A stretch of DNA of 60,000 bases, from the NCBI RefSeq assembly GCF_030272615.1, contig NC_081410.1, forward strand, positions 570,421,152 to 570,481,151. Direction: 5' to 3'. The number at the start of each line of letters is the position of its first letter. Within the stretch, counting starts at the first letter, position 1. Shown here in pieces: positions 1 through 10,403 of this stretch. The notes beneath the pieces are model-generated. The model was not told where the DNA came from and did no database searches. It saw nothing but the letters and a program-made list of their open reading frames with translations. A program made the position numbers and the translations under genes. The DNA is from Cryptomeria japonica (Eukaryota > Streptophyta > Pinopsida > Cupressales > Cupressaceae).

Positions 1-522
1 CATCAGCACTTATGTTGGCTTCCAGTATCTCAGTCATTCTCAGGGCCTAACTTTCATGTTCTCTTTTGAGATGTGTGACTTCTTTGGTCAAATTCTTGTT
101 CTTTTCCATGAGTCAAATTCTCTACACACCACCAGTTTCTTGCTTATACATTCAGCTTTGCACTCTATCGGTTCTCTATCCTTCGGCTCTGTACTTATAC
201 TGGTCCTTTGGCCTTCGGCTCTGTACTATGCTTTGCTCCCCCTGTATTCACACTTTCTCACCATACTATCCACAGGAGAAACAACCTCATCAAAATGAAT
301 TAAGAGGATTTAATACCCTTTGGATCTGTCACCAACCTTTCCCTCCAAAACATTCTATTCAGAATTATGTTATCGAGTCATAAATTACTCTCCAGCAATC
401 TCTGCCAGAAAAGTCGTTCTTGTCGATAAGTTTGTCAGTTGACTGGAGAAGACTGCCAAATTAACTGAATGTTACCGGTCTGTCGGTTATAGACTCTACC
501 GGTGTAATAGAATTTACACTCT
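1..522. repeat. Unassigned repeat-like sequence at left edge
   Basis: No coding domain is recognised. The stretch is rich in CGGT words (TATCGGTTCTC, TACCGGTCTGTCGGTTATAG), a habit shared with the Copia LTRs further right. It has a short direct repeat, CCTTCGGCTCTGTACT, at about 179 and again at about 211. It is probably LTR or other retrotransposon non-coding sequence, but the window edge cuts it off. It ends abruptly at about 523 where the truncated Copia-A LTR begins. Confidence 0.3.
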
Positions 523-700
523 GCCAGGAATGTAACAACAAGATAAGTCCACAAAAGGTGGAAATTCTCCTACACACACTATCCCAATGTGGCACAAACA
601 CCCAAGTGTCTCATACCCAAACTACTATGAAATGAATTATCCTAAGTAAAATTAATTAAGGTGTAATAATATCCACGATGAATAACTATTTACACCAACA
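523..700 (-). repeat. Truncated 3' LTR of Copia-A
   Basis: About 178 bases match the outer part of the LTR at 2510-2960. Both copies contain AAGGTGGAA(A/T)TTCTCCTAC and GTGTCTCATA and end in TTTACACCAACA. The copy is cut at about 523 and lacks the inner 270 or so bases of the full LTR, including its TGTGAGATTTT start. Because it sits at the low-coordinate end of a minus-strand element, it is the 3' LTR. The truncation removes any chance of reading a target duplication. Confidence 0.65.
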
Positions 701-996
701 CCTCTGATTTCATCAACTTGACCATACAATTTCCGAAATATTTCCCAAGCCTCTTTGATTGTAGAACATTTCTCAATGTGAAAAATAGGTCATCTAATAC
801 ATACTTACGCAAAGTTCCAAGAGCCATGCAATTTTTAGTGAGCCATTCTAACTAAGAATTAGGATCAGCCTTAGGATCAGGTGGTACTTCTATTGTTCCA
901 TCTATGTAATGCGTGAGTCCTTTTTCCATTAATTTGCTCCATCCTTTAATTTTCCAAGATGCATAATTATGAGGAGTTAAAGATGGAAATTTATGT
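701..996 (-). pseudogene. Copia-A gag fragment (UBN2-type N-terminus)
   Basis: The minus strand reads a Copia-type Gag N-terminal region: LTPHNYASWKIKGWSKLM, then LTHYIDGTIEVPPDPKADP, one stop, and LEWLTKNCMALGTLRKYVL followed by STIKEAWEIFRKLYGQVDEIRG. The NYASWK / W..L..A..I and KEAWE patterns are typical of plant Copia Gag (DUF4219/UBN2 families), which packages the element RNA. The reading runs directly into the 3' LTR at 700 with no zinc knuckle, protease, integrase or RT, so pol has been lost. At least one in-frame stop shows it is dead. Recognition is by family pattern only. Confidence 0.7.
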
Positions 997-2496
997 GGAC
1001 TCAAAGAAACAAAAATGAAAGAGCACAAGGAAAGAGAGGCATAGTCACACAAGAAACGTCCCCAAATTCACTCAATCAAAGAACCCCCCCAAAATGATGG
1101 TTTGGAACTTTATACTTAGTGTGTGTACAATGGGCCACTTGCAAAAAATGGCAAAGTGGACTTCTGATTTCAAGTTTACAACTACCTCAAAGAGGCCAAA
1201 GGAGACTCAAATTGATAATGCAAGATATCTAAACTAAGATCCAAGCAAATTACAAGTACCAAGTAGGCCAAAAAATGACCAATATCTAAAAGTACAATAT
1301 CCACTAAAAATATATTCAAACTGATGACAACTTATGGAAGTAGACAAAAAAATATGCACTTTCAAAAAAAATGACACCTGAAAAGGAGGTCGTATGATCC
1401 CAAACAAAGCCTTTGAAGTTGCAGAATTGTGGATTTGATAGGTACAGCTGAGACAATCAAAAAATTCTGAAAAACATGTGCACCAAAATTAGAAAATAAC
1501 CACACCACTATGGAGAGCACAAAACATTAGCCCAAATTAAAAAAATTGTACCCGAAAAGGAGCAAAATTGAGCAAGTTATGAGCCTCCAAAGTTGAGCAA
1601 AAAAACCAAACTACTCAACGGAGAGGAGTCTAAAATTTTCAAAAAAGTGTTGACGCAAGTTGATGTCAGAAATTCACTATGTTAAATTTGATGGTCGTAT
1701 GACCGTCAAAATGGTCGTCTCACCCCCTGGCTGACCATACGGAAAAGATGACGTGGTGGTTGACTAGGCATTGACTGAGTGCTGATTGTACGGATGATGT
1801 GGCACTGTGTTTTTCCATAGGCCAGTCGCCTCCTAGCATGTGGCTAGCATGGATTTGCCTAGGTAGATTTGTCAAATGCTGACGTGGCAGCGAGATGCCG
1901 GTAGTCGGAGCACCAGTTTTAGTGGCCAATGCGTTGTTGTTGTTAGCAGCCTAAGTGTCGGTGGTCGGCAGGCTAGGTCAAAGTTGGTGGGCAGCAAACT
2001 GTGGGGACCGTCGAGGCCAGAAGTGCGGGGGCCACTGGTGGCTAGGACTATAGGGGCCACTAGTGGCTGGGATTGCCGAGGCCACCGGTGGAAGTAGATG
2101 TGGGGCTCACCAGAGATGCAGAGAATAGGGCAGCAGGGTGGTGAGGATAGGGCGGTCTACGATGACATGTAGGTAAGTATACAAAGTACAGAGAGGTTAG
2201 GGGGTGGGGTTAAATGACCCCCTCGAAACAAGTTTGTTTTTTTAATTTTTTTAATTTTTTTAATTATAAATATCCATACCATACTGTCCAAATTGGGCAA
2301 AAATTTTCTCCAACAGCCAAAATCCGACTTTCACCAAAATAGGTCAATTTTATACTCAATTTATATGGAAATGACCTCTCGGACCCAATGGTGAGGTCAA
2401 AAATGCTCTAGGATGCCTCCAAAATGCACAATACCTCAGATCCGAAAATAGAAGCCTTCCAAGTTGTCTCCCAAAACCAATCAATGAAGCCCCAGT
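997..2496 (-). other. Copia-A untranslated leader, homologous to 35.9-37.2 kb
   Basis: The 1.5 kb between PBS and gag shows no convincing protein. It is similar along its length to 35930-37216, for example CTCAACGGAG...GG..T, CCAAATTGGGCAAA, GACTTTCACCAAAATAGG, CAATGGTGAGGT and CTAGGATGCCTCCAAAA. The middle (about 1680-2160) is GC-rich and contains a 25-bp tandem repeat built on 10-bp palindromes. The short ORFs here have no family resemblance and are treated as chance. Confidence 0.6.
2008..2095. repeat. 25-bp tandem repeat with CCAC(YR)GTGG palindromes
   Basis: Three 10-mers occur exactly 25 bp apart: CCACTGGTGG at 2032, CCACTAGTGG at 2057 and CCACCGGTGG at 2082. The last two are perfect palindromes. 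Surrounding bases (GGGGCCAC...GGCT.GGA) also repeat. It lies in the Copia-A leader. The homologous leader at 36.5 kb is GC-rich but does not show the same triplet. Confidence 0.6.
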
Positions 2497-2509
2497 GGCT
2501 TTGATACCA
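2497..2509 (-). other. Copia-A primer binding site (initiator-Met tRNA type)
   Basis: The minus strand reads TGGTATCAAAGCC immediately inside the LTR edge. It matches the complement of the plant initiator-Met tRNA 3' end (TGGTATCAGAGC) except for one base. Its position directly against TGTGAGATTTT fixes the orientation of the element and the inner LTR boundary at 2510. Confidence 0.8.
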
Positions 2510-2960
2510 TGTGAGATTTTGCCAAGATCAGGGGTACAATGAAAAGCACAAAAGAGAGACACAAGTATGACAAGAACAAACTGTATTCTCATCAATATAC
2601 AAGTGATCAACTGGATTAACCAATACAATGAATATAGGCCTACATATATAGGCAAGGCCAAATGGATATGTGAGCACACAATCATTATATGTGGCTCAAT
2701 GAGGATCAAGGGTAGGTAAGAAAAAGTAGGGGTAGGTAGGAGAAATAATATAATATTTCAAAAGAGGTGGATGACCCACCAAATGTGGAGTGTAACAGCA
2801 AGATAAGACCACAAAAGGTGGAATTTCTCCTACAAGCTACATCCCTATGTGCACACTTCCCTAAGTGTCTCATATCCAATCTATGATGAGATGCATTATC
2901 CTAAGTTAAATTAAGTAAAGTGTAATTATATCCTATAAGAATAAATAATTTACACCAACA
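2510..2960 (-). repeat. 5' LTR of Copia-A
   Basis: A 451-bp TG...CA unit (TGTGAGATTTTGCC ... TTTACACCAACA) flanked by the PBS on the inner side and by Gypsy-3 coding sequence on the outer side. Its outer 170 bp match the truncated copy at 523-700. It interrupts the Gypsy-3 polyprotein just after its protease domain, so Copia-A is the younger insertion. It lacks the poly-G/TGAATCA core seen in the other Copia LTRs of this window. Confidence 0.75.
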
Positions 2961-3552
2961 GTTTCTCCTTAAGAGAAGGTAAAGTCACATCCATAGGAGG
3001 GAGATTAGTTCTATTCATGAGAGGAAGAACCTCATCTTGAAGAATAATAGGAATGTCAAGTGTTGGTGATCTAGGCTTCCTTAATGATAAGATCATATCA
3101 TTCTTCCATTTTTGATAGGATTGAAAAAGACAATCACTCCTTGATGGAAGAGATTGAAATTGTTTAGGACAAAAGAGATCAATAGGAACACCAGGGCTTC
3201 TTTCGGATGGACAAAATACGCTATGGTTCACAATTATGATTCCTCCATTGTGAGGAAATTTAAGACACTTTTCGATTGGAGAAGCATTAGCCTTCATGGA
3301 AGATATCCAAGGATAGACCAACTTCACATGAAATTGCTCAGAAGAAGGTATGATAACAAAGTCAACATCCATGGATTTAGCATGGACTTCAATAGGAAGG
3401 GTGATAGAACCAATGGTAGGACAAGAGAAGCCATCAAATAACTTCACAACTACATTAGAAGCATCATATAATGGTTTATGCAATCATAAAGTTAAAGGAT
3501 ACTCTTTAGCTATGACATTAACCATGCAAGAGGGATCAATCAGGGCACCACG
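2961..3552 (-). pseudogene. Gypsy-3 protease domain, C-terminal part
   Basis: This continues in the same frame as the upstream piece after a stop at 3553. The active-site-like segment RGALIDPSCMVNVI lies immediately downstream of that stop, and the xLIDxS core fits retroviral-type aspartic proteases of plant Gypsy elements. It is followed by GSITLPIEVHAKSMDVDFVI and PWISSMKANASPIEKCLKFP, typical of the protease and the protease-RT spacer in Tat-like plant Gypsy elements. The protein would cut the Gag-Pol polyprotein. Everything downstream (RT, RNase H, integrase) is missing because the Copia-A LTR starts at 2960. A further stop lies near 3484. Confidence 0.7.
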
Positions 3553-4276
3553 TCAAGGGATATCCTTAACCTTTGCAACTATGTATAAAGGGCCATCGGG
3601 TGCTCTAATGGTCTCACTAGGGTCAAATGTAATACAAGGATCCTTAGGCATATCTTGTGTTTCTACCATATTAACCAAGTTTGGAGCCATACAGATGAGT
3701 GTTTTAGAAGAGAGAGAACTAGGCGCAATCTCAATAACATTAGAGGTATGAGATGGCAAGGGATCAGTGAAAATCTTCAGATTTTGATGAGGAGCAACCA
3801 ATTTATTCCCTTTATCATTCACACCTGCCACATATATAGTATTATTATCAGTCAAGTCTTGAACCTTATGTTTCAATGCAAAACATTTCTCAGTATCATG
3901 ACCAAGTTGACGATGAAATTGGCAAAAGGAAATTTTTATCAAAATGAGGAGATGCAAGTTTGGAAGGATCAACTTGTTTTATAGGAGGAAGTTTGATAAC
4001 ATTTCTACGCAATAACTGAGACATAATACTATGAAAATATTCATTCAAAGGAGTAAATTGTCTTTCTCTTTAGAAAAATTTAGAAATAGGAGGCACACCT
4101 GTTTTAGCATTCACATGGTTGTTGTTGATTGGATCATTGAACTTGATAAATATTTTTGTTGGTTTGAAATTCGCAAATGGTTGTTGAACACTCTCCACCT
4201 TATCACTCAGAGCGATAGGAGTGGATTGCTCCATTTGACTCACAACTAGTTGATAAGTGTGGAGTGTTGCGCACAA
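3553..4276 (-). pseudogene. Gypsy-3 Gag C-terminus with degenerate zinc knuckle
   Basis: Two reading frames are joined by a frameshift between about 3972 and 4070. The upstream part (LCATLHTYQLVVSQMEQSTP) continues the 4277-5584 Gag frame after a stop at 4277. The downstream part contains FCQFHRQLGHDTEKCFALKH, a CX2HX4HX4C-like block resembling the nucleic-acid-binding knuckle of plant Gypsy Gag, followed by KHKVQDLTDNN. A Ser/Pro-rich spacer then leads to the protease. One frameshift and two stops make it non-functional. Confidence 0.7.
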
Positions 4277-5584
4277 CTACAGAAAGGAAGTAAACTCAGA
4301 CAAAAGAAGCTTTTCCCTAATATCTTTATGTAAATTAGAATTGAAAATTCTTTGAATATCATTATCAGGCACATGAAAAGAAATTTTAGTACACAAATGC
4401 TTATATCTACCAATGAAATCAGTCACTTTTTCCTTAACACCTTGTTTACAATGCATTAAATCAGTCAAAGTGATTTTATGACTAATGTTGTTTTGAAATT
4501 GTTGGATGAAAGCATTTGCTAGTTGTTGAAAGGAAGTGATAGAATAAGAAGGCAGAGAACAATACCATTGTAAGGCCTTATCTCTTAATGTTCTTGTAAA
4601 CAGTTTTGCAAGCAATCGTTGATCATAAGAAAAATCAATACATAAGGTTTGAAATATTTTGACATGTGTAAGAGGATCACCTTTTCCATTATAGAGTTCC
4701 AATTGAGGGATCTCAACATGTTTACATGGCACAAATTTAACAATATCAAGAGAAAGTGGGCTCGCAACATCAAAGGTGGGCACACTAAACTTGGATTGAC
4801 TCATGGAAGTAATTTTTTGTTGTAAGGAAGACACAGCTTGGGCAACATTGTTGATTGTCATTTTGGTAGAAGAATTGATGTTAGACATATCTGATTGAGA
4901 AGGTGGTGTGATATTGTTGAAAAAAGGAATGGACTGAGAATAAGGTGGTGGGTCACTATGATAAGTAGGCATTGGTGATGTTTGGGTAGAAAAAGGGACA
5001 CTTAAAGGAGGAATAAAGTTGTTAAAGGTATTGCCCCCTTGTGTCACACTGATTTGTTGAGGAATGGTAGGAACACTTATGGAAGACATAGGTAACAATG
5101 GAGGATTAAATGAAGAAGAGGGATTTCCCCCATGACCTATGGTTGTAGGAATGACATTTTGTGTTGAAGGTTGTGAGTAACCTAGGGTTTCAACACAACT
5201 CTTCATAGGCATGACATTAGAATCAACAATATGTACAATGCCACACAATATATCAATTCCATTCTTATCACTTTGAAGCATACCCTCAAGACCTTCAATT
5301 AATGGAAGAGCTTCACTATTAGGGTATTCTTGGGACATCCATTGTTGAAAGATATCAAATTGATTGTCCAATGTGGAAAGTTGATCAAAAGAAACCCTAG
5401 TTAAAGCCTCTTCTTCATCATGAGATCCATCAATGGGCACATGATTAGGATGGGAAGAATTAGCATGATCCTCATTAAAGAAGTCACCCAAATTAGGCTC
5501 CATCTCCTCAGTAATTAAACCTTGGGAAGCCTTAATTCTAATGCTTTGTCTAACGAGGATAGAATAAATAGTGGTAATACTCAT
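4277..5584 (-). CDS. Gypsy-3 Gag (retrotransposon gag domain), broken polyprotein
   Basis: An open frame of 435 codons, starting at the ATG whose complement is at 5582-5584 and closed by a premature stop at 4277. Residues about 1-230 are low-complexity, rich in Ser, Pro, Gln and Asn. Residues about 280-430 match the Retrotrans_gag capsid domain of plant Gypsy elements: LELYNGKGDPLTHVKIFQTL, LRDKALQWYCSLPSYSITSF, FIQQFQNNIS, VTDFIGRYKHLC and NDIQRIFNSNLHKDIREKLL. The product would form virus-like particles in the cytoplasm. Related sequence continues in frame beyond the stop, so this is the front part of a decayed Gag-Pol rather than a gene. Its AT-rich leader lies on the high-coordinate side. 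Confidence 0.8.
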   Translation of the reverse strand: MSITTIYSILVRQSIRIKASQGLITEEMEPNLGDFFNEDHANSSHPNHVPIDGSHDEEEALTRVSFDQLSTLDNQFDIFQQWMSQEYPNSEALPLIEGLEGMLQSDKNGIDILCGIVHIVDSNVMPMKSCVETLGYSQPSTQNVIPTTIGHGGNPSSSFNPPLLPMSSISVPTIPQQISVTQGGNTFNNFIPPLSVPFSTQTSPMPTYHSDPPPYSQSIPFFNNITPPSQSDMSNINSSTKMTINNVAQAVSSLQQKITSMSQSKFSVPTFDVASPLSLDIVKFVPCKHVEIPQLELYNGKGDPLTHVKIFQTLCIDFSYDQRLLAKLFTRTLRDKALQWYCSLPSYSITSFQQLANAFIQQFQNNISHKITLTDLMHCKQGVKEKVTDFIGRYKHLCTKISFHVPDNDIQRIFNSNLHKDIREKLLLSEFTSFL

Positions 5585-6660
5585 GCACTAGAGCAAAAAT
5601 TTGAATTTTGAATTGTAGGACAAAGCTTGCAAAAATTGAGAAATGCAAAATGTAAGAAAATAATGATTACACAATTTGAACTTTGTTGGAGGAAGGGAAT
5701 GACATAATTTCCAAAACTGAAAGGAAATTATAAATATAAAATTAGGGCCAAGGGAATAACACTTAATTTGAAAATCAAAATTTTTAAAACCAGGGCAAAC
5801 AATAATTAAACTCTTAATTTTAAAAAATTTCTTGAAAGTTGAAATATCAAATTTTGAAGGTATTTCTGATTCTAGACGGCTCAAACATTGATAAAATCAG
5901 CCAATCTTTCGGATTTAGGCTAATAAATACAGTCATAACAGTCTCCTGAAATTTCGGGAAAAAAATCGAGGACCGTGGCGGCAATGCACATGGTCCGACC
6001 AACTTTTTTCAAAATTTTTAGGGATGGATATTACGATGATTTTAAAGCTAACCCCCAAAATTGGTGAATTTTATGATCTCTAGATGGGCGAAATGAAGGC
6101 ACAAAGGTGAAAATAGGACCCTATTAGGGTTGTGAAGAAAAAGAGGAATTGAAGTGCAATTTTGAAAAGAGTCCAATATAATGCATAGGGACACCTTGGA
6201 AAATGTTTAAGAATCCGATTGTAACTGAAATTGATTTGAAATTCACACCAAATCCAATTAATTTTAAAAATTAGTGTTTGATGACCTAACCAATTAATTT
6301 TAAAATTTGAATTGTAGGATTGAAGACAAATTTGAGAATAATCAGGAATCTAAAAATTAAGTTGAAATCCAATTTTTGCACAAGTTCAATATGATTTTTG
6401 AAAATTAGGGTTTTAACAAGTAACCTCTTAATTTTGTAAATTTTAATTGCAAATTGAACAAGACAATGAGGAAATTGAATTTGACAAACACAACAATTTT
6501 CAGATCTAAGACAAACACAAGCAATTTTTACAAATCACAAGTTCAATTTTAAATTTAAAAACTAGGGTTTTTAATGAATTAACCACTAAGTTTGCAGAAA
6601 GTTGAAACTTTTAAATGAAAAATATGCAATATTTTTCAAAGCATAGCATGCAAGATGTCG
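5585..6660 (-). other. Gypsy-3 leader, non-coding, AT-rich
   Basis: About 1.1 kb upstream (minus sense) of the Gypsy-3 gag start. It holds no recognisable protein. It consists of AT-rich text with repeated phrases such as TTTGAAATT, AATTTTAAAAATTA and TAGGGTTTT. Position and composition fit the long untranslated leader of plant Tat-like Gypsy elements. Confidence 0.45.
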
Positions 6661-8000
6661 GGTTCACCAAAATGTGATGGTGGGAAAATGGAGAGTGATA
6701 GATCAAGAGGAAAACTAACCCTTTCCCTCAAAGAGAGATGATAGTTTCACTATTGATTATCCTTCAAGCACTTTTCACAATTACATTAGGGAGATAAGGG
6801 GTAATTCACTAGATCAAATCTCCACACAAAGATGATAGATTGAATTCTGAATGAATTAATGATGTTACGATGATCCCCTTATTCTCTTTTATTTGATTTA
6901 GAAAGGAAATTGATTGAATTATGTAGTGCAAAAGTGATAAAGAATCGATTATAACTTGAGATCTGAATATGGGATGAAGTTGTGCACCTGGATTTGGCAA
7001 TAAAATGTCGACATCAAGTAGCCCTGCAAATTTGATGAAAATTTGTCTGGACCATGGCAGGAATGTACACGATCCTCAAAAAAATACGCGAAACAAAAAG
7101 GGTTTTTCTGCCTCTGCAATTGAAGCCCGAATCCAAAAGTACAGCTGTGTACCTGCAACCTACACAAGGAAAAAAGATGGAAATGTGTTGGGATTTGGGG
7201 TTTGCCTTTAGGTCAAACCTGAGTTTTGGAATTAACCAAGTAATGAAAGAAAGTACTTGCAAGTAGATGTAAATGAAAGATTGAACTGTAAATCACCTCA
7301 TGGAGGTTGTAGTTGCAATGTTGATAGAAATGCTTGTATGGAATTGTATGTTGAAATCAATCTCCTCTTCAATTGTTGAATCCTTGACTTGAATGCAACA
7401 CCTAGCCTTGAAGGGAGACTTGAGAATGTTAAATGCTGGAAAAGAATGCTTGAATGCTTGATCACTTGTGAATTTTCCACTCATCCAACTTTAACCTATC
7501 CAGCTTATTGAACTTATGCAAATGAGGGGATGAATTCCCTTTAAATAAATGTTTGAATGATTTGAATTTTGTCACAAGCTGACATTGGGGAGATTTCCCA
7601 CTCACTGTACAACCCACAATGCTTGCACTAGAAAGGTCTTGCCCCAAAATAGGGCAGGCATAGGGGTGCCATGCCCCTATCCTGGGGGGATAAGGGCACC
7701 ACGCCCCAGTCCAAGGGGGGACAAGGGTGCCATGCCTTTGTCCTACCCTTGTCTCCAGGGCAGAGTGTGGATAGAGTGATGCAGAGCCCAAGGAAGAAGC
7801 AATTTTCACAAGCTGAGCACTCTCCAGTCTCCGATCAGGCTAGAGGATTCGAGTTCATATGCATGAGGACCCTAATGCAGTCGTAAATTGCTACTGTTGC
7901 AATTTTATGACACTACAACTATTTACATGTGTGCATATCTATTTCCAAGAACCATTGCCTCCATAAATGTCAAAGTAACACCACCATGAAACCTTGCCTA
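6661..8000 (-). repeat. Possible 5' LTR region of Gypsy-3 (boundaries unsure)
   Basis: Just beyond the leader the minus strand reads ACATTTTGGTGAACCCGACA. This has the TGG start expected of a primer binding site, although I cannot name the matching tRNA. On the plus strand TGTGATGGTGGG at 6673 could open an LTR, and a weakly complementary CCACCA occurs near 7986. No second LTR copy is present to confirm this. The stretch contains the GC-rich hairpin repeats at 7660-7743. The many short ORFs do not resemble known proteins. Confidence 0.3.
7660..7743. repeat. Three tandem GC-rich hairpins
   Basis: Three successive stem-loop units of about 30 bp: ATAGGGG-TGCCATG-CCCCTAT (7660-7680, perfect 7-bp stem), an imperfect GGATAAGGGC...GCCCCAGTCC (about 7687-7712), and GGACAAGG-GTGCCATG-CCTTTGTCC (7719-7743, one bulge). 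The loop TGCCATG is kept in the first and third. The flanking DNA is much more AT-rich. Confidence 0.65.
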
Positions 8001-8109
8001 GGATAGTGTGACAACTACCACCAAAAACCCATATGACCCCTTAAGATCTTTTTTAAACTAATAATTATTGAGAAAAAGAATCATATAATGTTGGGGCTTA
8101 ATTCAAGTC

Positions 8110-8410
8110 ATCAATTCTCCAAGCCTTTCACTCTCAAGTCATTTGTCACATTGGTAAGTGCATTGGCTTTGACATTTTCCTTAATGTATGTGTGGGAAAC
8201 AACATATTCTTCAAGCAATTTTAAATTCCTTTTATAAAGAGAAGATTATTGAATTTATAGTTGATCATTTGATTCTCTGAAAATTCCTTTATAATGAGTA
8301 ACAAACACCCTTTGATCAATGTTTTTTTGATACCAAGTCTTAGCCCTTCATTGAGACCATCCTTGAGTGCGAACATTTTTACTTTACTATTAATCATAAT
8401 ATGCACTTGG
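8110..8410 (-). pseudogene. LINE-type RNase H domain, C-terminal half (split by Copia-C)
   Basis: The minus strand reads MINSKVKMFALKDGLNEGL, RLGIKKTLIKGCLLLIIKEF and SENQMINYKFNNLL. After a broken stretch come VSHTYIKENVKANALTNVTN and DLRVKGLEN followed by a stop. This order (AE.MALK.GL...D.LL.I..., then H..RE.N..AD.LAN.) is the RNase H fold found at the end of plant LINE polyproteins and in related RVT_3-type proteins, which degrades RNA in RNA-DNA hybrids. Several key positions are changed (Gly-Cys where Gly-Asp is usual, Asn where Asp is usual in the last motif). It continues on the far side of Copia-C at 16188-16322. Confidence 0.65.
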
Positions 8411-9946
8411 TGATAGTTCTGATACTTAATATAAGTACAGATCCAATAGCCAACAAAATGAGAGGGGGGGGGGTGAATCATACAAACTTAATCATCCATA
8501 AAAACATCAGACTCAACCTCGGTAACACATATATTAGTCATATAACCAAAAACTATCAAACATGCAAACTCAAAAGCATATGAACAATATAAACCTCATA
8601 ACACTAGATTTAACATGGAAACCCAAATAGGGAAAAACCACTGTGAGATTTCAGACCCACTAAGAAATATACTCTTCTAGAGTATGCTCAGTTAAAAGCA
8701 AATCATGTTAAAGATTACAAACACATTGCTAGATGTGACCCAGTTAAGGGATTTACCTCAGATCTGTTAGGATCTTCACTTTGTTAGAAGTGACCTTGTC
8801 AAAGGATTTCAAACACTCAATCAGAATGTCACCTTGTTAGAGGATTTACATATAAGACTGTTAAGTCCACTCGGTTAAGAGATTTCCTATCACTTTCACA
8901 AAATAACAGTAATAAAATCTATCTACAACTTCACATCTAAAATACTAAAGCAGATTCCTATTTGTTCAATACAATCTAGACATAGAACTAATCTTGTCTA
9001 TCTGTTGGGCATCAATACTCTGTTATTCTAACAGGTCTTCAAGCTTCTATGCTCAGTAATCACTATGTAGCATCCTTGTGCATACACTTGCCCGCATACA
9101 TTGTTTATCAATAGTTTCCTATTTATAAACAATCTTCTAACCACTTAATCTCCTTGATCACATTTCCCATGATCAATCATAGCCATCAAATCTTCAATCT
9201 TGTCCAGGTTCAATGTATTTTTTCGATCTGAAAATGTTTTACCCCACCTTGGAACTTGCACATTCACCTTGGAACTTGTGTTAGGGTAGTGTGGTTCAAT
9301 ATGAGTTGTAGATCTTCCTGCCGACTTTTCATTGCCTTAGATTCATTTAACAAACTTCTTCCATGGCTTACCAATCATTGATCCACTCCAGCTCATCAGC
9401 ATCTTTCATTAAATATCACATGTAAACATTTAATGCATTCTGTTATAGCTCGGTTACAACTCGGTGAATACTAAACTTCACTCAATAGACATTCTATCTT
9501 CATTAACCAATAGCGATAACCTTAGGGTGTACTGACTAGGTTCCTTAGGGTTTACCGACTAGGTTCTTTGCCTGATAACATAGTATAGTATTAACCTTTA
9601 CATTTTACAACATATGTATGATGTTAAAACAATCTAAAACATCAAGATCTCATCATTGTCTGACTCAGTACAGAGTTTCCCATTGAATAACTTATCCCCT
9701 TATTCATCATATTCTTTCCTATGTCTTTACCGACTTCTTTATAATCTTCATAACATACTTCTCAAGATGTGGCAACATCATACTAAACTAGAAAATCAAT
9801 TTCTTGACATCAATGACAAAATAATAATATCAAGATAGTAAAACATCTTTAATGAGTTATATCCATAATCATCAACAACCTTCGCAATATCCTTATTGAA
9901 ATGTCAACAATCTTTCATTGTCTGTTATAATGTAATATTTCCAACA
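8411..9946 (-). repeat. 3' LTR of Copia-C
   Basis: A 1536-bp TG...CA repeat (TGATAGTTCTGATAC ... AATATTTCCAACA) nearly identical to 14653-16187. It carries AGAGGGGGGGGGGTGAATCA at 8461 and the GGAAACCCAAATAGGGAAAA block near 8616. Both are shared with other Copia LTRs in the window. The outer end abuts the LINE RNase H relic and the inner end abuts the PPT. Confidence 0.93.
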
Positions 9947-9962
9947 ATCTCCCCCTTTGGCA
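9947..9962 (-). other. Polypurine tract of Copia-C
   Basis: The minus strand reads CCAAAGGGGGAGAT directly before the 3' LTR start TGTTGGAAA. This is the expected plus-strand primer position and composition for a Copia element. Confidence 0.85.
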
Positions 9963-10019
9963 ATGATGGGAAAACCACTTGATTTGACCTTAATAGATTT
10001 GGATTGCTGTGATTTTGAA

Positions 10020-10160
10020 ATGCTAAAATGCTCTCCCCCATACATTAGACTTCTCTCAGTCTTCACCCATATATTTTGAGTCTTCTCCCCCATTAGGTCT
10101 TCTCCTTCTTGGTAGGTCTTCTCCCCCTTGGTAGGTCTTCTCCCCCTTTGACAACAATGC
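10020..10160 (-). repeat. Extra PPT-like purine blocks, 18-20 bp tandem repeat
   Basis: On the minus strand the motif GGGGGAGAAGACCTACC recurs with an 18-20 bp period between about 10080 and 10155. A further GGGGGAGA block lies near 10030. They sit between the end of pol (10404) and the true PPT (9947). Multiple polypurine tracts upstream of the 3' LTR are a known feature of Sireviruses. Assignment to that lineage is an inference from this and the PBS. Confidence 0.6.
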
Positions 10161-10403
10161 CAAAAGAAAAGAACTAAAACATAATTTGTTTCTGTAAGAA
10201 GTTATTTCCTGCTGTTGTGTATCAACTGAGTCTCGGTCAGAGCATTTGTCTTCAATTCCTATTCCCTGTATCATTCTCTGTATTATTCTAGTAATAATTC
10301 CAGTACACTTTCAGAAAAAACATTCTAAAGTGTATCACTCCAGCATCAACTCCCCAAAAGATATTCAATAGAGTCATCGAAGTGATGCTTTCACCGAACT
10401 CGG

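Noticed and set aside
7462-7886. ORFs on both strands with GTLVPPWTGAWCPYPPRIGA-like repeats
   Set aside because: They are readings through the tandem GC-rich hairpins. The repeat explains the pattern and both strands are open by chance.
8461-8475. Poly-G run as a sequencing artefact or G-quadruplex gene control site
   Set aside because: The same core recurs in five LTRs, so it is real and belongs to the LTR. One G-run alone does not make a quadruplex.
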